Source: an uncultured Prevotella sp. (GTDB lineage Bacteria; Bacteroidota; Bacteroidia; Bacteroidales; Bacteroidaceae). From it: 8,235 nucleotides of DNA. Both the position numbers and the translations under genes were made by a program. The stretch is from assembly GCA_900546575.1 (NCBI GenBank), contig URDM01000099.1, positions 1 through 8,235 of the forward strand, given 5' to 3'. Every line of letters starts with the position of its first letter. Within the stretch, counting starts at the first letter, position 1. The notes under the pieces were generated by a model. It worked only from the letters and a program-made list of their open reading frames with translations. It searched no databases and had not been told where the DNA came from. This document shows positions 8,040 through 8,235 of this stretch, in pieces.

Positions 8040-8057
8040 ATACCTTTTAATAGGTAT
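8040..8057. promoter_or_regulatory. Inverted repeat ATACCT-N6-AGGTAT: possible operator or weak terminator
   Basis: ATACCTTTTAATAGGTAT has perfect 6-bp arms. It is preceded by a run of seven A (8034-8040, the last being the first base of the arm) and followed after 10 bases by seven T (8068-8074). It could be a weak bidirectional terminator closing the SusC/SusD operon, but the stem has only two GC pairs and the T-run is not adjacent. It is also centred about 40 bases before the predicted start of the next transcript, a common position for an activator site. The two roles cannot be separated from sequence. Confidence 0.4.
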
Positions 8058-8075
8058 GGTATAATTCTTTTTTTG

Positions 8076-8083
8076 TAATTTTG
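8076..8083 (+). promoter_or_regulatory. Predicted -7 element for the gene at 8188
   Basis: TAATTTTG matches all fixed positions of TAnnTTTG. Transcription would start near 8090, giving a leader of about 98 bases. The -33 position has no TTTG; the inverted repeat at 8040-8057 lies just upstream of it instead. Confidence 0.45.
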
Positions 8084-8097
8084 TAATCGTTAATGGG

Positions 8098-8129
8098 TAA
8101 GGTGAGTACACCTTATTTATATATAAGGT
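8098..8129 (+). promoter_or_regulatory. Two overlapping, mutually exclusive hairpins in the predicted leader
   Basis: TAAGGTG-AGTA-CACCTTA (8098-8115) and ACCTTAT-TTATAT-ATAAGGT (8110-8129) are both perfect 7-bp inverted repeats. They share the central arm ACCTTA (8110-8115), so only one can form at a time. They lie downstream of the predicted start near 8090 and before the ATG at 8188. At the RNA level this could be an attenuator-like switch. At the DNA level it could be three half-sites (AAGGT/ACCTT/AAGGT) for a dimeric regulator. No known riboswitch class was recognised. Confidence 0.4.
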
Positions 8130-8187
8130 ATAAACCACTCAATACAGCGAAGATTTTTCATTAATAATTTATTTTATTATACCGATT

Positions 8188-8235
8188 ATGATTTATTCAA
8201 AAGAAGTAGACAACATGTGCGTTGTCGCAAAGGGT
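8188..8235 (+). CDS. Start of a gene, possibly iron-sulfur cluster scaffold-like protein (partial)
   Basis: An ATG opens 16 codons, MIYSKEVDNMCVVAKG, that stay open to the window edge, so only the N-terminus is present. The start M-I-Y-S-K-E-V followed by M-C-x-V resembles, from memory, the N-terminus of a NifU-N/IscU-type scaffold-like protein in Bacteroidales, often found beside a GGGtGRT-protein gene. With 16 residues this identification is tentative. The matching promoter element about 105 bases upstream and the AT-rich leader support a real gene start. It is probably a separate transcription unit from the SusC/SusD pair, 212 bases away. Confidence 0.55.
   Translation, partial: MIYSKEVDNMCVVAKG

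Noticed and set aside
7990..8093. Widely spaced 9-bp inverted repeat TTAACGATT (7990-7998) and AATCGTTAA (8085-8093)
   Set aside because: The arms are AT-rich and 86 bases apart with no duplication at the ends, so chance is likely; it does not look like a mobile-element terminus.
7947..8138. Minus-strand open frame of 63 codons across the SusD 3' end
   Set aside because: It is AT-rich and has no family features; it spans the palindromes and promoter-like elements of the intergenic region.

Overview
The window looks like chromosomal DNA of a Bacteroidales bacterium, probably Prevotella/Bacteroides-like. The family assignment is inference from gene content: an adjacent SusC/SusD pair, a GH20 hexosaminidase of a Bacteroidales type, AT-rich leaders without clear Shine-Dalgarno sequences, and promoter elements resembling the Bacteroidetes -7 box TAnnTTTG. 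No RNA gene, CRISPR array, insertion sequence or phage gene was seen.

Layout. Positions 1-179 are non-coding and hold a cluster of short hairpins with 3-nt loops, resembling a REP-type repeat, followed by a probable promoter. A secreted GH20 beta-N-acetylhexosaminidase runs rightward (180-2066). A polysaccharide flippase of the Wzx/MOP superfamily runs leftward and ends 8 bases from it (2075-3529). A 110-base divergent promoter region (3530-3639) holds an 18-bp near-palindrome. A rightward two-gene operon follows: a SusC/RagA-family TonB-dependent receptor (3640-6336) and a SusD/RagB-family surface lipoprotein (6359-7975). The AT-rich stretch 7976-8187 contains several linked inverted repeats and a perfect -7 box match. 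It leads into the first 16 codons of a further gene (8188 onward), whose N-terminus resembles an iron-sulfur-cluster scaffold-like protein of Bacteroidales.

How the genes may work together. The SusC/SusD pair should bind a glycan or glycopeptide at the cell surface and import it with TonB energy. The hexosaminidase would remove terminal GlcNAc/GalNAc in the periplasm or outside the cell. Together they could form a minimal utilisation locus for N-acetylhexosamine-containing glycans such as host mucin or N-glycans. This link is inference, because the two parts are separated by the oppositely oriented flippase and no SusR, hybrid two-component or ECF-sigma regulator is in the window. The most unusual points are the receptor, which lacks the usual N-terminal carboxypeptidase-regulatory-like domain and the typical TonB-box/plug-start sequence, and the mutually exclusive hairpins in front of the last gene.
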